Below are positions 25,338 through 35,222 of a stretch of 64,000 nucleotides of DNA, piece by piece. Source of the stretch: Ancylobacter oerskovii (GTDB lineage: Bacteria > Pseudomonadota > Alphaproteobacteria > Rhizobiales > Xanthobacteraceae). The position numbers and the translations under genes were made by a program. The stretch spans positions 1 through 64,000 of the forward strand of contig NZ_JAHBGB010000002.1 in NCBI RefSeq assembly GCF_018390555.1, in the 5' to 3' direction. Under the pieces are notes generated by a model. It had not been told where the DNA came from, searched no databases, and saw only the letters and a program-made list of their open reading frames with translations. Positions within the stretch are counted from its first letter, which is position 1. Each line of letters opens with the position of its first letter.

Positions 25338-27386
25338 GTGGCGTTGCACCGATACGGAAAGGCAGGACTGAGGAGGTTTCGGCTGGCCGTGTTGCTGGTC
25401 GCCTCCGTTGCGCCGCAAGCACTGCTCGTCGCGGCGCCGGCGCTCGCCCAATCCGCCTCCCCGCCGGCCTCCCAGACCCCCGCCACGCAGCCGGACACCC
25501 AGCCGGCCAACGAGGCGCCGCAATCCGGCGTGCTCGGCCCCATCCTCGACCTGTTCAACCCGTCGCGCGTCGCCGCCCGCGAGCCGCCGACCATCGACGC
25601 CACGCCCTACAAGCTCACCATCGACGTCAAGTCGACCGAGCGCGCCATCCGCAACGCCGTCACCGACGCCTCCAATCTGGAGCGGCTGAAGGACCGGCCG
25701 CCGGCCGGCGCCGCCGGCCTGATCCGCCGCGCCCTTTCCGACGGGCCGGCGATCAATGCGGCGCTCTATTCGATCGGCTACTACGGCAGCAAGATCCGCA
25801 TCACCGTCGCCGGCAACGCGCCGGACGCGCCGAATATCTTCGATATCGTCGAGGCGTCGCGCAAGCGCGGCCCGGTGCCGGTGACCGTCACCGTCGATCC
25901 CGGCCCGCTGTTCCATTTCGGCCGCATCGCCATCCTCGACGCGAAGACCGGGCGCCCGCTCGTCGACGCGCCGAGCCTCGCCAGCCTCGGCTTCGCGCCC
26001 GGCGAGCCGGCGCTCGCCACCACCGTGGTGCGGGCGGAGGCGACGCTGACCAATCACTGGCGCGACGCCGGCCACCCCTTCGCCCGGGTGACGGACAAGG
26101 ACGTGGTCGCCGACCACGCCGTGCGCCAGCTCGACGTCACCTTCCATGTCGAGCCCGGCCCGCGCGCCACCTTCGGCCGCTTCACCGTGAAGGGCGCCGA
26201 CTTCCTCACCCCCGGCTTCATCGAGGACCGCATCGAGATCGCCCATGGCACGCCCTATTCGCCGGACGTGCTGAACCGGCTGCGGCGGCGGCTGCTGGAA
26301 TATGAAGCCATCGCCAGCGTGCGGATCATCGAGGCCGATCACCTCGAGCCCGACGGCTCGCTGCCGATCACCATCGAGGTCTCGCCGCGCAAGCCGCATT
26401 ATGTCGGCTTCTCCGCCACCTATTCCTCCACCGACGGCTCGGCGATCAACGGCTATTGGGGCGCGCGCAACCTTTTCGGCGGCGGCGAGACGCTGCGCCT
26501 CGATGCGCAGGTCTCCTGGTTCGGCCAGGAATCGGAGGCGGTGCCGGATGCCGATCCCTTCGGCTACAAGGTGGCCGCCACCTTCGTGAAGCCGGGCATC
26601 ATCACCGCGCGCGACGATCTCGTCATGGAGGCCGCGGTGCTGCGCGAGGTCACAAACGCCTATGTGCGCGAGGCCGGCACCTTCCTCGGCGGCATCCGCC
26701 ACCGGTTCAGCGACGAGATGTCTCTGCAGGTGAGCGTCGATCTCGAACAATCGCGGGTGTGGGACACCACCGGCGTCAACGACTATTTCATCGCCGGCAT
26801 ACCGTTCGAGCTGAATTACGACAGCACCGACAACAAGCTCGATCCGTCGAAGGGCATCCGCTTCACCGGCATCGCCGAGCCCTTCGCCAGGCTGGGTGAC
26901 GCCGACGGCGTGCCGACCCTGCTCAATGCCCGCTTCTCGACCTATTACGCGCTCGACGAAGCCAAGCGCTACATATTGGCCGGCCGCGTCGCCGCCGGCA
27001 GCATCTTCGGCGCCGACCTCACCGACGTGCCGCCGCAACGGCGCTTCTATGTCGGCGGCGGCGGTTCGCTGCGCGGCTATGACTACCAGTCCGCCTCGCC
27101 GCGCAATGCCGACGGCATCATCATCGGCGGCCGCTCCTATTTCGAGGCCTCCGTCGAGGCGCGCATCAAGGTCACCGACACCATCGGCGTGGTGCCGTTC
27201 TTCGACATGGGCTCGGCCTTCGCCAGCGAGGCGCCGGACTTCGACGAGATGAAATACTCGGCCGGCATCGGCCTGCGTTACTACACCTCGATCGGGCCGC
27301 TGCGGCTCGACGTCGCCTTCCCGCTCAATCCGGGGCCGGACGACGGCGACTACGGCATCTATGTCAGCTTGGGGCAGGCCTTCTGA
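25338..27386 (+). CDS. tamA: Autotransporter assembly factor TamA (BamA/Omp85 superfamily)
   Basis: About 680 residues. A signal peptide (LAVLLVASVAPQALLVAAPALA) is followed by a short Pro/Gln linker, POTRA domains (about 95-350, e.g. VTVTVDPGPLFHFGRIAI and FHVEPGPRATFGRFTVKG), and a 16-strand Omp85 barrel. RGYDYQSASPRNADG contains the RGY-type motif of lid loop L6, and the protein ends in Phe after IYVSLGQAF. Together with TamB it inserts or exports material to the outer membrane. The start is uncertain: GTG at 25338 or TTG at 25344 are plausible, while the longest frame begins with a TTG at 25257 that lacks a ribosome site. The stop overlaps tamB by one base. Confidence 0.88.
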   Translation: MALHRYGKAGLRRFRLAVLLVASVAPQALLVAAPALAQSASPPASQTPATQPDTQPANEAPQSGVLGPILDLFNPSRVAAREPPTIDATPYKLTIDVKSTERAIRNAVTDASNLERLKDRPPAGAAGLIRRALSDGPAINAALYSIGYYGSKIRITVAGNAPDAPNIFDIVEASRKRGPVPVTVTVDPGPLFHFGRIAILDAKTGRPLVDAPSLASLGFAPGEPALATTVVRAEATLTNHWRDAGHPFARVTDKDVVADHAVRQLDVTFHVEPGPRATFGRFTVKGADFLTPGFIEDRIEIAHGTPYSPDVLNRLRRRLLEYEAIASVRIIEADHLEPDGSLPITIEVSPRKPHYVGFSATYSSTDGSAINGYWGARNLFGGGETLRLDAQVSWFGQESEAVPDADPFGYKVAATFVKPGIITARDDLVMEAAVLREVTNAYVREAGTFLGGIRHRFSDEMSLQVSVDLEQSRVWDTTGVNDYFIAGIPFELNYDSTDNKLDPSKGIRFTGIAEPFARLGDADGVPTLLNARFSTYYALDEAKRYILAGRVAAGSIFGADLTDVPPQRRFYVGGGGSLRGYDYQSASPRNADGIIIGGRSYFEASVEARIKVTDTIGVVPFFDMGSAFASEAPDFDEMKYSAGIGLRYYTSIGPLRLDVAFPLNPGPDDGDYGIYVSLGQAF

Positions 27387-30300
27387 TGGTGGCGCGGTTT
27401 CTCAGCTTCCTCATCTACGCCGTGATCGGGCTGGTGCTGCTGGTCCTCGCCCTCTTCGGCATCATCCAGACCCCGCCCGGCAAGGCGGTGCTCGCCCGCC
27501 TCGCCTCCTCGCTCGCCTCCACCCCCGGTCTCGCCGTCGGCATCGAGGGCATCAGCGGCTTCGTTCCCTCCGATATCGGCGTCGAGCGCATCACCCTTTC
27601 CGACGATGACGGGGTCTTCGCCACCATTTCCGGCGCCCGCCTCTCCTGGAGCCCGCTGGCGCTGCTCAACCGCTCGGTGGATGTCACCGCGCTGGAGGCG
27701 GCGAAGGTGGAGGTGCTGCGCCGTCCGCTGCCGCCGCCCGAGCCCTCCGCCCCGCCGCCGGCCTCCTCCTCCGCCCCTCCGCTGCTGCCGGTGCGGCTCG
27801 AACGCCTCGCGATCGGCGAGATCGTCCTTGCCGAGCCGGTGCTCGGCCATGCCGCCACGCTCGGCCTCACCGCCTCGGCCGACCTGTCGGCGACCACCCG
27901 CGCGGTGGCGCTGAAGTTCGAGCTGGACCGGCGCGATTCCCCCGGCCGCGTCGCCGGCACGGCGTCCTTTGCGCCGGAAACCCGGCAGCTCGATCTCGAC
28001 CTTTCCGCCGAGGAGCCGACCGGCGGCCTCATCGCCCGCGCCGCCGGCATGGACGGGCTGCCCGAGCTCACCGCCTCGCTGAAGGGCAGCGGCACGCTCG
28101 ACCAATGGGACGGCCATCTCGCGCTGCAGGCCGGCACCATCGCGCAGGCTTCCGGCGCCGCCGGCATCCGCGCGGTGCCGCAGGGCCACCGCTTCACCGC
28201 CGCCATCGACGCCGACATTTCCCGCCTGCTGCCGGCGGATCTCGGCCCGCTGTTCGAGGGACGCACCGAGCTCGCCGCCGCCGCCACGCTCGATCCCGCC
28301 AACCGCCTCGCCATCGAGAGCTCGAGCGTGCGGGCCGCCGGCTTCGGCGCCTCGGTGAGAGGCGGCCTCGATCTCGACGGCGGCATCGCCGAGCTCACCT
28401 TCCAGGCCCGCGTGCCCGACCATGCCCGCTTCGCGGCGCTGGCGCCGGGGATGGCCTGGCAGTCCGGCACGCTCGAAGGCACGGTGATGGGCAAGATCGC
28501 CGCGCCCGCCGTCGACGCCCATGTGGTGGCGACCGGCCTGTCGGGCGCCGGCTACGGCACCGGCACCCTCACCGTCGACGCCACCACCCGCCCGGATGCC
28601 GAGGGCAACCTCGCCGTCACCGCCGAGGGCGAGGCGCAGGGCCTCACCGCCACCGAGCCGCAGGTGGCCGCCGCGCTGGGTCCGACCGCCCGCTTCCAGG
28701 CGACCGGCCTCGTGCCGGCCGGCGACACCGCGCTGGCGCGCCTCACCGGCCTGACCGTGCATCTCACCGGCCTCACCGCGCGCTTCACCGGTACCGCCGA
28801 CCAGGCCGACATCGACGGCAAGCTCAGCGTCGAGCGGCTCGACCTCGCCACCCTCGTCCCGCTGATCGAGCGGCCGCTGGCGGGCCAGGCCCAGTTCGAC
28901 ATCGGCATCCAGGCGAGCGAGGGCCTCTCCCGCCTCACCGTGACCATTGACGGGCGCTCGCAGAACGTCGTCACCGGCGTTCCCGCCGCCGACGGCTTCT
29001 TCGGCCACGCCACCACCCTCACCGGCGCGATCGAGCGGTCGGGACAAAGTGCCATATCGATCAATAACTTGCGGATGAATGCCGACGGGCTTTCCTTCGC
29101 GATGGACGGCCGGCTCGACACCACCGCCGCCGATCTGCGCGCCAGCCTCGACCTTGCGGATCTGGCCCGGCTCGACCCGCGCGTCACCGGCGCGGTGAAG
29201 GCGCAGGGCGCCTTTTCCGGCTCGCTGGACGACCTGAAGGCCACCGCCGAGGTCTCGATCCCGTCCGGCACCGCCATGGGCAAGCCGATCCAGGGACTTA
29301 CGCTCGCCTTCACCGGCAACGACATCACCGGCAATCCGAGCGCGACCTTCCGCCTGAACGGCACCATCGCCGGGCAGCCGGCCACCGGCAGCGGCTCCTT
29401 CGCCAGCGCCCCGAACGACCGTTTCGAGGTGCAGGAGCTTGATATCGCTATCGGATCGGCGCGCGCCACCGGCGACGTCACCGTCACCGACGCCAGCCTC
29501 GCCACCGGCCGCCTGATCCTTGCCGCACCCAATCTCGCCGATCTCTCGCCGCTGGCGCTCACCGAGCTCGCCGGCAGCCTCAACGCCGACATCGGCCTCG
29601 ACATCAGCGAGGGCCGCCAGCGCGTGGTGCTGAAGGGCAATGCCGAACGCGTCGCCGCCGCCGGCCAGTCGGTCGCCATGGCCCGCATCGACGCCACGGT
29701 GATCGACCCCATCGGCGTGCCCGCCCTCGACGGCACCGTGGAGGTACGCGGCGCCAACATTTCCGGCCAAGTCATTGAAAACGCCACGATCCGCGGCAAG
29801 GGCGGCACGGACGGCACCGATCTCACCGTCGACGCCACCGTGCAGAACACCGCGCTGCGCGCCGCCGGCCGGCTGAGCCGCCAGGGCGACGGCGCCCGGC
29901 TGCGGCTCGATCGTCTCTCGGCGACCCGCGGCGGCACCACCATCGCCAGCACCGCCCCGGCCAACATCGTCTATGCCGGCGGCACCGTGACCATCGACCG
30001 CCTGGCGCTCAATGCCGGCGGCGGCACCGCCACCCTGGCCGGCAGCGCCGGTGAGCGCCTCGATCTGACGGCGGATCTTCGCGCCATCCCGCTCTCGCTT
30101 GCCGAGCTCGCGGCGCCGGGGCTGAACCTGTCCGGCACGCTGGCCGGCAATGCCCGCGTCACCGGCACCCCGGCCGCGCCGACCGGCAACTACCAGCTGA
30201 CCATCACCCGGCTGTCGACGCCGGACGTCGCCCGCGCCGGCGCCGGCCCGTTCGACATCACCGCCCGCGGCGACCTCGCCGGCGGCCGCGCCACCCTCCG

Positions 30301-31660
30301 CTCGGAGATCAGAGGCCGGTATCTTCAGGCGCTTGCGATCAACGGCTCCGTGCCGCTCGGCGCCGGCGCGCTCGATCTCGCCATTCGCGGCGGGGTGGAT
30401 CTCGGCATTCTCAACCCGATGCTGGCCACCACCGGCGCGCAGGTCGCCGGCAATGCGGCGGTCAACGCCACCGTGACCGGCACCGCCAGCGCGCCGAATG
30501 CCGGCGGCACCATCCGCATCAGCGGCGGGCGCTATATCGACAGCCTGAACGGCATCAGCCTCGACCGCATCGAGGCGCTGCTCACCGGCACCCAGCGCAG
30601 CGTCACCCTGACCTCGCTCTCCGCCCGCACCGCCAATGGCGGCGGCCTCACCGGGCGCGGCAATGTCGGCCTGGACCCGGCCGCCGGCTTCCCGGGACGC
30701 ATCGAGATCGACATGGCCAACGCCCAGCTGGTGAACAGCGAGCTGATGCGCCTCGTCACCGAAGGGCGGATCGCGGTGGAAGGCGCTTTCCTCAACAATC
30801 CGCGCGTCACCGGCCGCATGGTGGTGCGTGCTCTCGACGTCAACATCCCCGATCGGCTGCCGGGGGGCGTGCAGAGCCTCAATGTCCGCCACGTCAATGC
30901 CGGCGCACGTTCGGTGCCCGGCGCCGGCCGGCCGGGCCGCCGCGAGCCGCGGCCGGCGGATACCGGCATCCCGCTCGACCTCACCATTTCGGCGCCCAAC
31001 AACGTGTTCGTGCGCGGCATGGGCATCGAGGCCGAGCTCGGCGGCGACATCCAGCTGCGCGGCACCTCCACGGCGCCGGTGGCGATGGGCGGCTTCGAGA
31101 TGCGGCGCGGCAATTTCGATTTCGTCGGCCGTCGCCTCTCCTTCACCCGCGGCCGGGTAACGTTCACCGGCACCACCGATCCCGAGCTGGACTTCGTGGC
31201 CGAGACCACCGCCAACGACGTCACCGCCCGCATCATCGTCACCGGGCCGGCCTCGGCGCCGGAGATCGACTTCACCTCGAACCCCACCCTGCCGCAGGAC
31301 GAGATCCTCTCCCGCCTGCTGTTCGGCCGCTCGGTCGGCCAGCTCTCCTCCGGCCAGGCGCTGCAGATCGCCCAGACCGTCGCCCAGTTCTCCGGCGGCG
31401 GCGGGATGCTGAACGATGTGCGCCGCTCGCTCGGCGTCGACAGCCTCGAACTCGGCACCGACGACGCCGGCACCGGCGGGCAGGTCGGCGTCGGCCGGCG
31501 GCTCAACGACAACATCTATCTGGGCGTGCGCCAGGGCACGAGCGCCAATTCCAGCAAGGTGACGGTGGACATCGACGTCACCAAGAACATCCGCCTGCAG
31601 GGCGCCACCTCGGCCGGCGGCTCCGCCGAGGTCGGCATCGGCGCCCAGTGGGACTACTGA
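27386..31660 (+). CDS. tamB: Translocation and assembly module protein TamB
   Basis: A 1424-residue inner-membrane-anchored periplasmic protein. One N-terminal helix (FLIYAVIGLVLLVLALFGII) is followed by a very long beta-taco built of repeated strands and a C-terminal DUF490/TamB domain (about 1080-1424: FEMRRGNFDFVGRRLSFTRGRVTFTG, FTSNPTLPQDEILSRLLFGRS, GVRQGTSANSSKVTVDIDV). The AsmA-like/TamB hydrophobic groove is thought to carry lipids or aid outer-membrane protein assembly between membranes. It overlaps tamA by a single base (TGATG), so the two are coupled. Ends with the characteristic aromatic SAEVGIGAQWDY. Confidence 0.92.
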   Translation: MVARFLSFLIYAVIGLVLLVLALFGIIQTPPGKAVLARLASSLASTPGLAVGIEGISGFVPSDIGVERITLSDDDGVFATISGARLSWSPLALLNRSVDVTALEAAKVEVLRRPLPPPEPSAPPPASSSAPPLLPVRLERLAIGEIVLAEPVLGHAATLGLTASADLSATTRAVALKFELDRRDSPGRVAGTASFAPETRQLDLDLSAEEPTGGLIARAAGMDGLPELTASLKGSGTLDQWDGHLALQAGTIAQASGAAGIRAVPQGHRFTAAIDADISRLLPADLGPLFEGRTELAAAATLDPANRLAIESSSVRAAGFGASVRGGLDLDGGIAELTFQARVPDHARFAALAPGMAWQSGTLEGTVMGKIAAPAVDAHVVATGLSGAGYGTGTLTVDATTRPDAEGNLAVTAEGEAQGLTATEPQVAAALGPTARFQATGLVPAGDTALARLTGLTVHLTGLTARFTGTADQADIDGKLSVERLDLATLVPLIERPLAGQAQFDIGIQASEGLSRLTVTIDGRSQNVVTGVPAADGFFGHATTLTGAIERSGQSAISINNLRMNADGLSFAMDGRLDTTAADLRASLDLADLARLDPRVTGAVKAQGAFSGSLDDLKATAEVSIPSGTAMGKPIQGLTLAFTGNDITGNPSATFRLNGTIAGQPATGSGSFASAPNDRFEVQELDIAIGSARATGDVTVTDASLATGRLILAAPNLADLSPLALTELAGSLNADIGLDISEGRQRVVLKGNAERVAAAGQSVAMARIDATVIDPIGVPALDGTVEVRGANISGQVIENATIRGKGGTDGTDLTVDATVQNTALRAAGRLSRQGDGARLRLDRLSATRGGTTIASTAPANIVYAGGTVTIDRLALNAGGGTATLAGSAGERLDLTADLRAIPLSLAELAAPGLNLSGTLAGNARVTGTPAAPTGNYQLTITRLSTPDVARAGAGPFDITARGDLAGGRATLRSEIRGRYLQALAINGSVPLGAGALDLAIRGGVDLGILNPMLATTGAQVAGNAAVNATVTGTASAPNAGGTIRISGGRYIDSLNGISLDRIEALLTGTQRSVTLTSLSARTANGGGLTGRGNVGLDPAAGFPGRIEIDMANAQLVNSELMRLVTEGRIAVEGAFLNNPRVTGRMVVRALDVNIPDRLPGGVQSLNVRHVNAGARSVPGAGRPGRREPRPADTGIPLDLTISAPNNVFVRGMGIEAELGGDIQLRGTSTAPVAMGGFEMRRGNFDFVGRRLSFTRGRVTFTGTTDPELDFVAETTANDVTARIIVTGPASAPEIDFTSNPTLPQDEILSRLLFGRSVGQLSSGQALQIAQTVAQFSGGGGMLNDVRRSLGVDSLELGTDDAGTGGQVGVGRRLNDNIYLGVRQGTSANSSKVTVDIDVTKNIRLQGATSAGGSAEVGIGAQWDY

Positions 31661-31679
31661 GCGCCGGCCCGCTTGCGGG

Positions 31680-32480
31680 TCAGGCGGCGCGGTAGCGCTC
31701 CGCCGGGCTGTCGAGCGACAGTTCCGGCCCCAGTGCGAGGCGGGCGGCCTCCAGCGCCTCCCACTTGCCGAGATCGCGCAGCGAGGGAATGGTGATCACC
31801 TCGCCGAGGTCGAGCCCCCGCAGCGCCGCCGCGACCAGGTCCTCCGCCGACATCATCATGTTCGCCGGAAGCTGCGAGGCGTCGAGCCCGGCCCGGTCGA
31901 AGAACTCGGTGCGCGTCAGCCCCGGCAGCACCGCCTGCACCCGCACCGGGCCGCCCTTCAGCTCATTGTGCAGCGATTGGGTGAAGGCCAGCACGAAGGC
32001 CTTGGTGCCGGCATAGGCGCCGGTCAGCGTGTCGGCGAGGAAGGCCACCACCGAGGCGATGTTGACCAGCGCGCCGCGCCCGCGCCGGCTGAAGGCGCTC
32101 GCCGCCGCCAGCGACAGCCGCGTCAGCGCCACGACGTTGAGCTCCACCATCGCCAGGGTCGGCGCGGGATCGGCGCCCACCACATTGCGCTCGGTGCCCA
32201 TGCCGGCATTGTTGACCAGCAGGGTGATCGCCGGATCGCTCTCGATCCGCGCCGCCAGCGCCTCCACCTCCTCCGCCCGGCCGAGATCGGCCGGCAGCAC
32301 TTCCACCGCACGCCCGGTCGCCGCGCGCAGCTCGGCGGCCAGCGCCTCCAGCCGCGCCCGGTCGCGGGCGACCAGGACGAGATCGTGGCCGCGACGGGCC
32401 AGCTGCTGCGCATAGGTCTTGCCGATGCCGGAAGACGCGCCGGTGACGACGGCGACGCCGAGTTCGGAGGGGGATGACAT
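31680..32480 (-). CDS. Short-chain dehydrogenase/reductase
   Basis: A 266-residue SDR of the classical type. VVTGASSGIGKTYAQQLA (about 10-27) is the NAD(P) Rossmann motif, NNAG (about 91-94) the structural motif, and the catalytic residues are Ser in VNIASVVAF and Tyr/Lys in YAGTKAF. An Arg after the motif (VARDRARLEA) suggests NADP preference. The start at 32480 has GAGG upstream; the longest frame begins in the promoter region. Substrate unknown. Divergent from the photolyase gene. Confidence 0.88.
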   Translation of the reverse strand: MSSPSELGVAVVTGASSGIGKTYAQQLARRGHDLVLVARDRARLEALAAELRAATGRAVEVLPADLGRAEEVEALAARIESDPAITLLVNNAGMGTERNVVGADPAPTLAMVELNVVALTRLSLAAASAFSRRGRGALVNIASVVAFLADTLTGAYAGTKAFVLAFTQSLHNELKGGPVRVQAVLPGLTRTEFFDRAGLDASQLPANMMMSAEDLVAAALRGLDLGEVITIPSLRDLGKWEALEAARLALGPELSLDSPAERYRAA

Positions 32481-32526
32481 GGGAGCCTCGTGAAAGGAGA
32501 CGGCGAATGCCGCCGGATCGGCATTT

Positions 32527-32555
32527 AGATTATGTATGTAATGAATAAATCGCAA
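32527..32555 (-). promoter_or_regulatory. Predicted sigma-70-type promoter of the SDR gene
   Basis: On the minus strand TTGCGA (32550-32555), a 17-base spacer and TAATCT (32527-32532) lie 47 bases before the SDR start, in the only AT-rich patch of the divergent region. A match by eye only. Confidence 0.4.
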
Positions 32556-32638
32556 GCGTCACCAGAATCGCGATGGCGGAAGGGATCTTGCAGCCGTCTG
32601 GCGCGTATATGTTCGCCCGCAAGCAACGCGACGATGCC

Positions 32639-34114
32639 ATGTCCCCGACCTCCCCTGCATCCCCGACCTCCCCTGCCCTCGTCTGGTTCCGCGACGATCT
32701 CCGTCTCGCCGACAATCCGGCGCTGGCCGGCGCGCTGGCCGAGGGCCGGCCGCCGATCCTGCTCTATGTCCTCGACGAGGAAACACCCGGCCGCGAAACA
32801 CCCGGTCGTCGCTCCCTCGGCGCGGCGGCCCGCTGGTGGCTCGGCCGTTCGCTCGCCGCCCTCGCCGCCGATATCGCGCGGATCGGCGGGCGACTGGTGC
32901 TGCGCCGGGGGCCGGCCGACAGGGTGGTGCGCGAGGTGGTACGGGAGGCCGGCGTCGCCTGCGTGCACTGGAACCGGCGCTACGAGGCCGGCGCCATCGC
33001 GCTGGACCGCCACCTCAAGGCGGAGCTGACCGCGGGCGGCGTCGACGTGACCAGCCATTCCGGCACGCTGCTGCACGAGCCATGGACGCTGCGCACCCGT
33101 TCCGGCGGCCCGTATCGCGTCTTCACGCCTTTCTATCGCGCCGCGGCTTCCCTTGGCGTGCGCGCTCCGCTCCCCGTCCCCGCGAGGCTGGCGCCCGGGC
33201 CGGAATTGCCCGGAGACGATCTCGACGACTGGCGGCTCGAGCCCCGCGAGCCGGATTGGGCCGGCGGCCTGCGGGCCGCCTGGCAGCCGGGCGAAGCGGG
33301 CGGACGCGCCGCGCTGGTCGAGTTTCTCGATCGCGGCCTTCACGGCTATGCCGAGCGCCGCGACCGGCCGGACGGCGCGCACACCTCACGCCTCTCGCCC
33401 TTCCTGCGTTCCGGCAACCTCTCGCCGGTGCAGGCGCTCGCCGCCGTCGAGCACGCCGCCGAGGCGGGCGAGGCACAGGCGCGCGACGTCGAGAAATTCC
33501 GCAGCGAACTCTATTGGCGGGAATTCTCCTACCACCTGCTGTTCCATCACCCCGAGCTGGCGACCGCGAATCTCAACGCCCGCTTCGACGCCTTTCCCTG
33601 GCGGGACGACGCCGGCTTCGTGCATGCCTGGCAGCGCGGCCTCACCGGCTACCCCATCGTCGATGCCGGCATGCGGCAGCTGTGGCAGACCGGCTGGATG
33701 CACAACCGCGTGCGGATGATCTGCGCGTCCTTCCTGGTCAAGCACGGCCTCGTCGACTGGCGGCACGGCGAGGCGTGGTTCTGGGACACGCTGGTCGACG
33801 CCGATCCGGCCAACAACCCCGCCAGCTGGCAATGGGTGGCCGGGTCGGGCGCCGACGCCGCGCCCTATTTCCGCATCTTCAATCCGGTGACGCAGGGCGA
33901 AACCTTCGATCCCGACGGCCGCTATGTCCGCCATTTCGTGCCGGAACTGGCCGGGATGCCGGCCAACCTCGTCCACAAGCCCTGGCAGGCGACGCCGGAG
34001 GTGCTGGCGCGGGCCGGCGTCACCCTCGGCACCAGCTATCCGCGCCCCATCGTCGAGCTCGCCGCGGCGCGTGAACGGGCGCTCGACGCCTATCGGCGCA
34101 GCGGCGGCAAATGA
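32639..34114 (+). CDS. phrB: Deoxyribodipyrimidine photolyase (CPD class I-like)
   Basis: About 491 residues. The N-terminal Rossmann-like antenna domain begins LVWFRDDLRLADNPAL. The C-terminal FAD-binding helical domain contains SRLSPFLRSGNLSP, VEKFRSELYWREFSYHLL, GYPIVDAGMRQLWQTGWMHNRVRM and NPASWQWVAGSGADAAPYFR, the classic class I photolyase/cryptochrome signatures including the Trp electron-transfer region. It repairs UV-made cyclobutane dimers using blue light. Start choice: ATG 32639 lies just before the conserved LVWFRDDLR; ATGs at 32573 and 32609 are also open. A short 18-base tandem duplication (PTSPASPTSPA) lies at the very N terminus. Confidence 0.92.
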   Translation: MSPTSPASPTSPALVWFRDDLRLADNPALAGALAEGRPPILLYVLDEETPGRETPGRRSLGAAARWWLGRSLAALAADIARIGGRLVLRRGPADRVVREVVREAGVACVHWNRRYEAGAIALDRHLKAELTAGGVDVTSHSGTLLHEPWTLRTRSGGPYRVFTPFYRAAASLGVRAPLPVPARLAPGPELPGDDLDDWRLEPREPDWAGGLRAAWQPGEAGGRAALVEFLDRGLHGYAERRDRPDGAHTSRLSPFLRSGNLSPVQALAAVEHAAEAGEAQARDVEKFRSELYWREFSYHLLFHHPELATANLNARFDAFPWRDDAGFVHAWQRGLTGYPIVDAGMRQLWQTGWMHNRVRMICASFLVKHGLVDWRHGEAWFWDTLVDADPANNPASWQWVAGSGADAAPYFRIFNPVTQGETFDPDGRYVRHFVPELAGMPANLVHKPWQATPEVLARAGVTLGTSYPRPIVELAAARERALDAYRRSGGK

Positions 34115-34190
34115 CGGCGACAAAGGTTGCCGAGCCGGTTTCCCGCTACTATTTTCTGAGCCCCTTGAACCGACAGATGAAATCAGCGCC

Positions 34191-35222
34191 ATGGATATCC
34201 GTAACGGTCTCGTCGAGGCGGTCGGCAACACGCCCCTCATCAAACTGAAGCGCGCCTCGGAGGAGACCGGCTGCACCATTCTCGGCAAGGCGGAATTCCT
34301 CAATCCCGGCCAGTCGGTGAAGGACCGCGCGGCGCTGTTCATCATCCAGGACGCGGTGAACAAGGGCCAGCTGAAGCCCGGCGGCGTCATCGTCGAAGGC
34401 ACGGCCGGCAACACCGGCATCGGCCTCGCGCTGGTCGGCAATGCGCTCGGCTTCCGCTCGGTGATCGTCATCCCCGAGACGCAGAGCCAGGAAAAGAAGG
34501 ACATGCTGCGGCTGGCCGGCGCCACGCTGGTCGAGGTGCCCGCCGTGGCCTATGCCAACCCGAACAATTACGTGAAGGTCTCCGGCCGCCTCGCCGAGGC
34601 GCTGGCCAAGACCGAGCCGAACGGCGCCGTCTGGGCCAACCAGTTCGACAATGTCGCCAACCGGCAGGCGCATATCGAGACCACCGGCCCGGAGATCTGG
34701 GCGCAGACCGACGGCAAGGTCGACGGCTTCGTCAGCGCGGTCGGCACCGGCGGCACGCTGGCGGGCTGCGCCATCGCGCTCAAGGAGCGCAACCCGAATG
34801 TCCGGGTTGCCCTCGCCGATCCGTTCGGCGCCGCGCTCTACAGCTACTACACCACCGGCGAACTGAAGTCGGAGGGCTCCTCCATCACCGAGGGCATCGG
34901 CCAGGGCCGCATCACCGCCAATCTGGAAGGCGCGCCCATCGACGTCGCCTACCAGATCCCCGATGCCGAGGCGGTGCAGATCGTGTTCGATCTCCTGGAG
35001 TTCGAGGGCCTGTGCCTCGGCGGCTCCTCCGGCATCAATGTCGCCGGCGCCATCCGCCTCGCGAAGGAGATGGGTCCCGGCCACACCATCGTGACCCTCC
35101 TGTGCGACTTCGGCACCCGCTACCAGTCGAAGCTGTTCAACCCCGATTTCCTGCGGGAGAAGGGCCTGCCGGTCCCCGGCTGGCTGGAGCGCAGGATCGA
35201 CGTCCCCAACGTGATGCTGTGA
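34191..35222 (+). CDS. cysK: Cysteine synthase A (O-acetylserine sulfhydrylase)
   Basis: A 343-residue PLP enzyme making cysteine from O-acetylserine and sulfide. Lys44 in LNPGQSVKDRAA is the Schiff-base residue, GTAGNTG (about 70-76) binds the substrate carboxylate, and SAVGTGGTLAG (about 180-190) binds the PLP phosphate. The C-terminal part is about 20-25 residues longer than E. coli CysK, as in the alphaproteobacterial 'cysteine synthase A' group. The stop shares a base with the next ATG (TGATG), so cysK and the editing protein are translationally coupled. Confidence 0.92.
   Translation: MDIRNGLVEAVGNTPLIKLKRASEETGCTILGKAEFLNPGQSVKDRAALFIIQDAVNKGQLKPGGVIVEGTAGNTGIGLALVGNALGFRSVIVIPETQSQEKKDMLRLAGATLVEVPAVAYANPNNYVKVSGRLAEALAKTEPNGAVWANQFDNVANRQAHIETTGPEIWAQTDGKVDGFVSAVGTGGTLAGCAIALKERNPNVRVALADPFGAALYSYYTTGELKSEGSSITEGIGQGRITANLEGAPIDVAYQIPDAEAVQIVFDLLEFEGLCLGGSSGINVAGAIRLAKEMGPGHTIVTLLCDFGTRYQSKLFNPDFLREKGLPVPGWLERRIDVPNVML

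Noticed and set aside
27359-30892. Minus-strand ORF of 1177 codons
   Set aside because: A shadow of tamB caused by GC-rich third positions; low-complexity, no start signals.
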